A DNA stretch of 6,878 nucleotides from Bacillota bacterium (GTDB lineage: Bacteria > Bacillota_E > RBS10-35 > JAJYVN01), in the NCBI GenBank assembly GCA_021846605.1, contig JAJZWQ010000162.1, forward strand, positions 1 to 6,878, read 5' to 3'. The first letter of the stretch is position 1; each line of letters opens with the position of its first letter. The notes below the pieces were generated by a model, which saw only the letters and a list, made by a program, of their open reading frames with translations, did no database searches and was not told where the DNA came from. The position numbers and the translations under genes were made by a program. Positions 6,023 through 6,878 of this stretch are shown piece by piece.

Positions 6023-6102
6023 ACGTGGGGGCCGGAACGTCGAGACGGCCCAAGCTGGCGGCAAGGCGAGACCTACGAAGCCGGACGCGCATCCCCCCAC
6101 GT
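6023..6102 (+). repeat. 9-bp inverted repeat enclosing a GC-rich segment
   Basis: ACGTGGGGG at 6023-6031 is the exact complement of CCCCCACGT at 6094-6102. Inside it, CCGG 6032-6035 can pair with CCGG 6081-6084, continuing the stem after an asymmetric loop, and CGTC/GACG (6038-6047) forms a small dyad. It could be a structured 5' leader of the purine gene, 107 bp upstream of its start, but no known riboswitch signature was recognised. Confidence 0.35.
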
Positions 6103-6128
6103 GGCGCGGACCACCAACGGACAGGATT

Positions 6129-6177
6129 CCGGGGACCGCCCGCGTAGTCCGTGATGGGCTGCCACCGTCCCCGGTGG
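6129..6177 (+). promoter_or_regulatory. Two mutually exclusive stems just upstream of the purine gene ribosome-binding site
   Basis: CCGGGGAC (6129-6136) pairs perfectly with GTCCCCGG (6167-6174). The alternative local hairpin CCACCG (6162-6167) with CGGTGG (6172-6177) uses the same bases, so only one can form. The pair ends 18 bases before AGGAGGTG. This is the topology of an attenuator or translational switch, although neither stem has a T-tract and no ligand-binding domain was recognised. Confidence 0.35.
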
Positions 6178-6195
6178 ACGGCCGATGCTTGTCCC

Positions 6196-6203
6196 AGGAG
6201 GTG
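6196..6203 (+). promoter_or_regulatory. Strong Shine-Dalgarno site for the AICAR formyltransferase gene
   Basis: AGGAGGTG is a near-ideal ribosome-binding site, with ATG 6209 following five bases later. It fixes the start directly ahead of the LRYG motif and rules out a fused upstream cyclohydrolase domain. Confidence 0.85.
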
Positions 6204-6208
6204 TCCGC

Positions 6209-6878
6209 ATGGCGGATGTGCTGCCCCTGCGCTACGGCCTCAATCCAGACCAACAACCGGCGCGCGCCTTTGTGGACGGTACCCTGCCCATCACCGTGCA
6301 CGCCGGCGCCCCCGGCTACATCAACCTGCTGGACGCCCTGCAGGCATGGCCGCTGGTCCAAGCCCTGCGCGCCGCCACCGGCCTGCCCGCCGCGGCCTCG
6401 TTCAAGCACACCACCCCGGCGGGCGCCGCCGTCGGCCTGCCCCTGTCGACCGCGTTGGCCGCGGCCTGCCGTGTGGACGACTTGAACTTGAGCCCCCTCG
6501 CCGCCGCGTACGCCAGGGCGCGGGGCGCCGACCGCATGGCGAGCTTTGGGGATTTCGCCGCCTTTTCCGACCCCGTCGACGCATCGGCCGCGCGCGTCCT
6601 GGCTCGCGAGGTCTCCGACGGCGTGGTTGCCCCCGGATACCATCCCGATGCCCTGGAGCGCCTGCGCCGCAAGAAGGGCGGCAACTACCTCATCCTTGAG
6701 ATCGATCCCGAGTGGCAACCCCCGCAACTTGAACGGCGGGACGTGTTTGGCATCACCCTGGAACAGCCGCGCGCGCAGGGCGAGATTCCGCTCGGCAACG
6801 TGGTGACGCGTCGGACCGATCTCCCGGACACCGCCCGCCGCGACCTGCAGATCGCCGCCATCACCCTGCGCCACACCC
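6209..6878 (+). CDS. purH: Stand-alone AICAR formyltransferase (phosphoribosylaminoimidazolecarboxamide formyltransferase), 3' truncated by window
   Basis: The enzyme transfers a formyl group from 10-formyltetrahydrofolate to AICAR to give FAICAR, the penultimate step of de novo IMP synthesis, in the cytoplasm. The 223 visible codons begin MADVLPLRYGLNPDQ, where LRYGLNPDQ matches the LRYGENPHQ block that opens the transformylase domain of PurH. SFKHTTPAG at 64-72 carries the Lys66-His67 pair that is catalytic in this family. A later block, ADRMASFGDFAAFSDPVD at 107-124, corresponds to the conserved SSFGD/G nucleotide-binding segment. Bifunctional PurH has an IMP cyclohydrolase domain of about 200 residues first; here translation begins at the transformylase motif, and no cyclohydrolase is encoded upstream. 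This matches the shorter, roughly 390-aa Firmicutes-type enzyme. About 165 residues probably lie beyond the right edge. The symbol is given by homology to the transformylase half only. Confidence 0.92.
   Translation, partial: MADVLPLRYGLNPDQQPARAFVDGTLPITVHAGAPGYINLLDALQAWPLVQALRAATGLPAAASFKHTTPAGAAVGLPLSTALAAACRVDDLNLSPLAAAYARARGADRMASFGDFAAFSDPVDASAARVLAREVSDGVVAPGYHPDALERLRRKKGGNYLILEIDPEWQPPQLERRDVFGITLEQPRAQGEIPLGNVVTRRTDLPDTARRDLQIAAITLRHT

Larger units (their letters stand above)
5558..6208. other. 650-bp divergent intergenic region rich in repeats, no gene recognised
   Basis: This region separates the leftward solute-binding gene from the rightward purine gene. Long open frames cross it but their translations look random. 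It contains an 11-nt triple direct repeat (5735-5767), four consecutive dyads (5885-5940), a 12-bp dyad TCCCGCACGGGA (6012-6023), a 9-bp inverted repeat with arms 72 bp apart from start to end of loop (6023-6102), and competing stems next to the purine ribosome-binding site. No convincing -35/-10 pair was found for either gene. Confidence 0.55.

Noticed and set aside
5558..6874. N-terminal extension of the solute-binding protein frame far to the right
   Set aside because: The extension has no domain, precedes a clear lipoprotein signal peptide that would then be internal, and runs antisense through the AICAR formyltransferase gene.

Overview
This 6.9-kb window comes from a very GC-rich bacterial genome; one 60-base stretch inside the second membrane-protein gene counts to about 88% G+C by eye. 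Start sites carry Shine-Dalgarno sequences such as AGGAGGTG. The purine gene at the right edge is a stand-alone AICAR formyltransferase of the kind found in some Firmicutes, rather than the usual bifunctional PurH. A high-GC Firmicutes-type lineage is therefore the best guess, but it is an inference of modest confidence.

Layout, left to right. (1) Positions 2-124, plus strand: the C-terminal end of a small zinc-finger protein resembling the YgiT/MqsA-type finger. (2) Positions 125-563: a convergent, gene-free spacer rich in hairpins, including a 14-bp stem at 189-222. (3) Positions 564-3158, minus strand: two tandem, paralogous integral-membrane proteins of about 12 helices, each about 410-430 residues. 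They look like divergent relatives of heme-copper oxidase subunit I. Both keep two helix-embedded histidines in matching places, but the standard copper-site signatures are not visible. (4) Positions 3258-3518, minus strand: a probable 86-aa protein with weak HPr-like features. It is separated from the membrane pair by a 99-bp gap that holds an almost perfect 16-bp palindrome. (5) Positions 3519-4153: about 630 bp with no recognisable gene. (6) Positions 4154-5557, minus strand: a lipoprotein solute-binding protein of the ABC-transporter family 1 type, with no permease or ATPase in the window and a notably AT-richer central part. (7) Positions 5558-6208: a long divergent intergenic region with an 11-nt triple direct repeat, a cluster of dyads and inverted repeats. 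(8) Position 6209 to the right edge, plus strand: the first 223 codons of the AICAR formyltransferase gene.

The two membrane proteins probably form one transcription unit, perhaps with the 86-aa gene as leader, and may form a two-subunit heme-binding membrane assembly; that is inference. The solute-binding protein and the purine gene are transcribed divergently from the long regulatory-looking region and have no evident functional link. The least-described item here is the tandem pair of oxidase-like membrane proteins.
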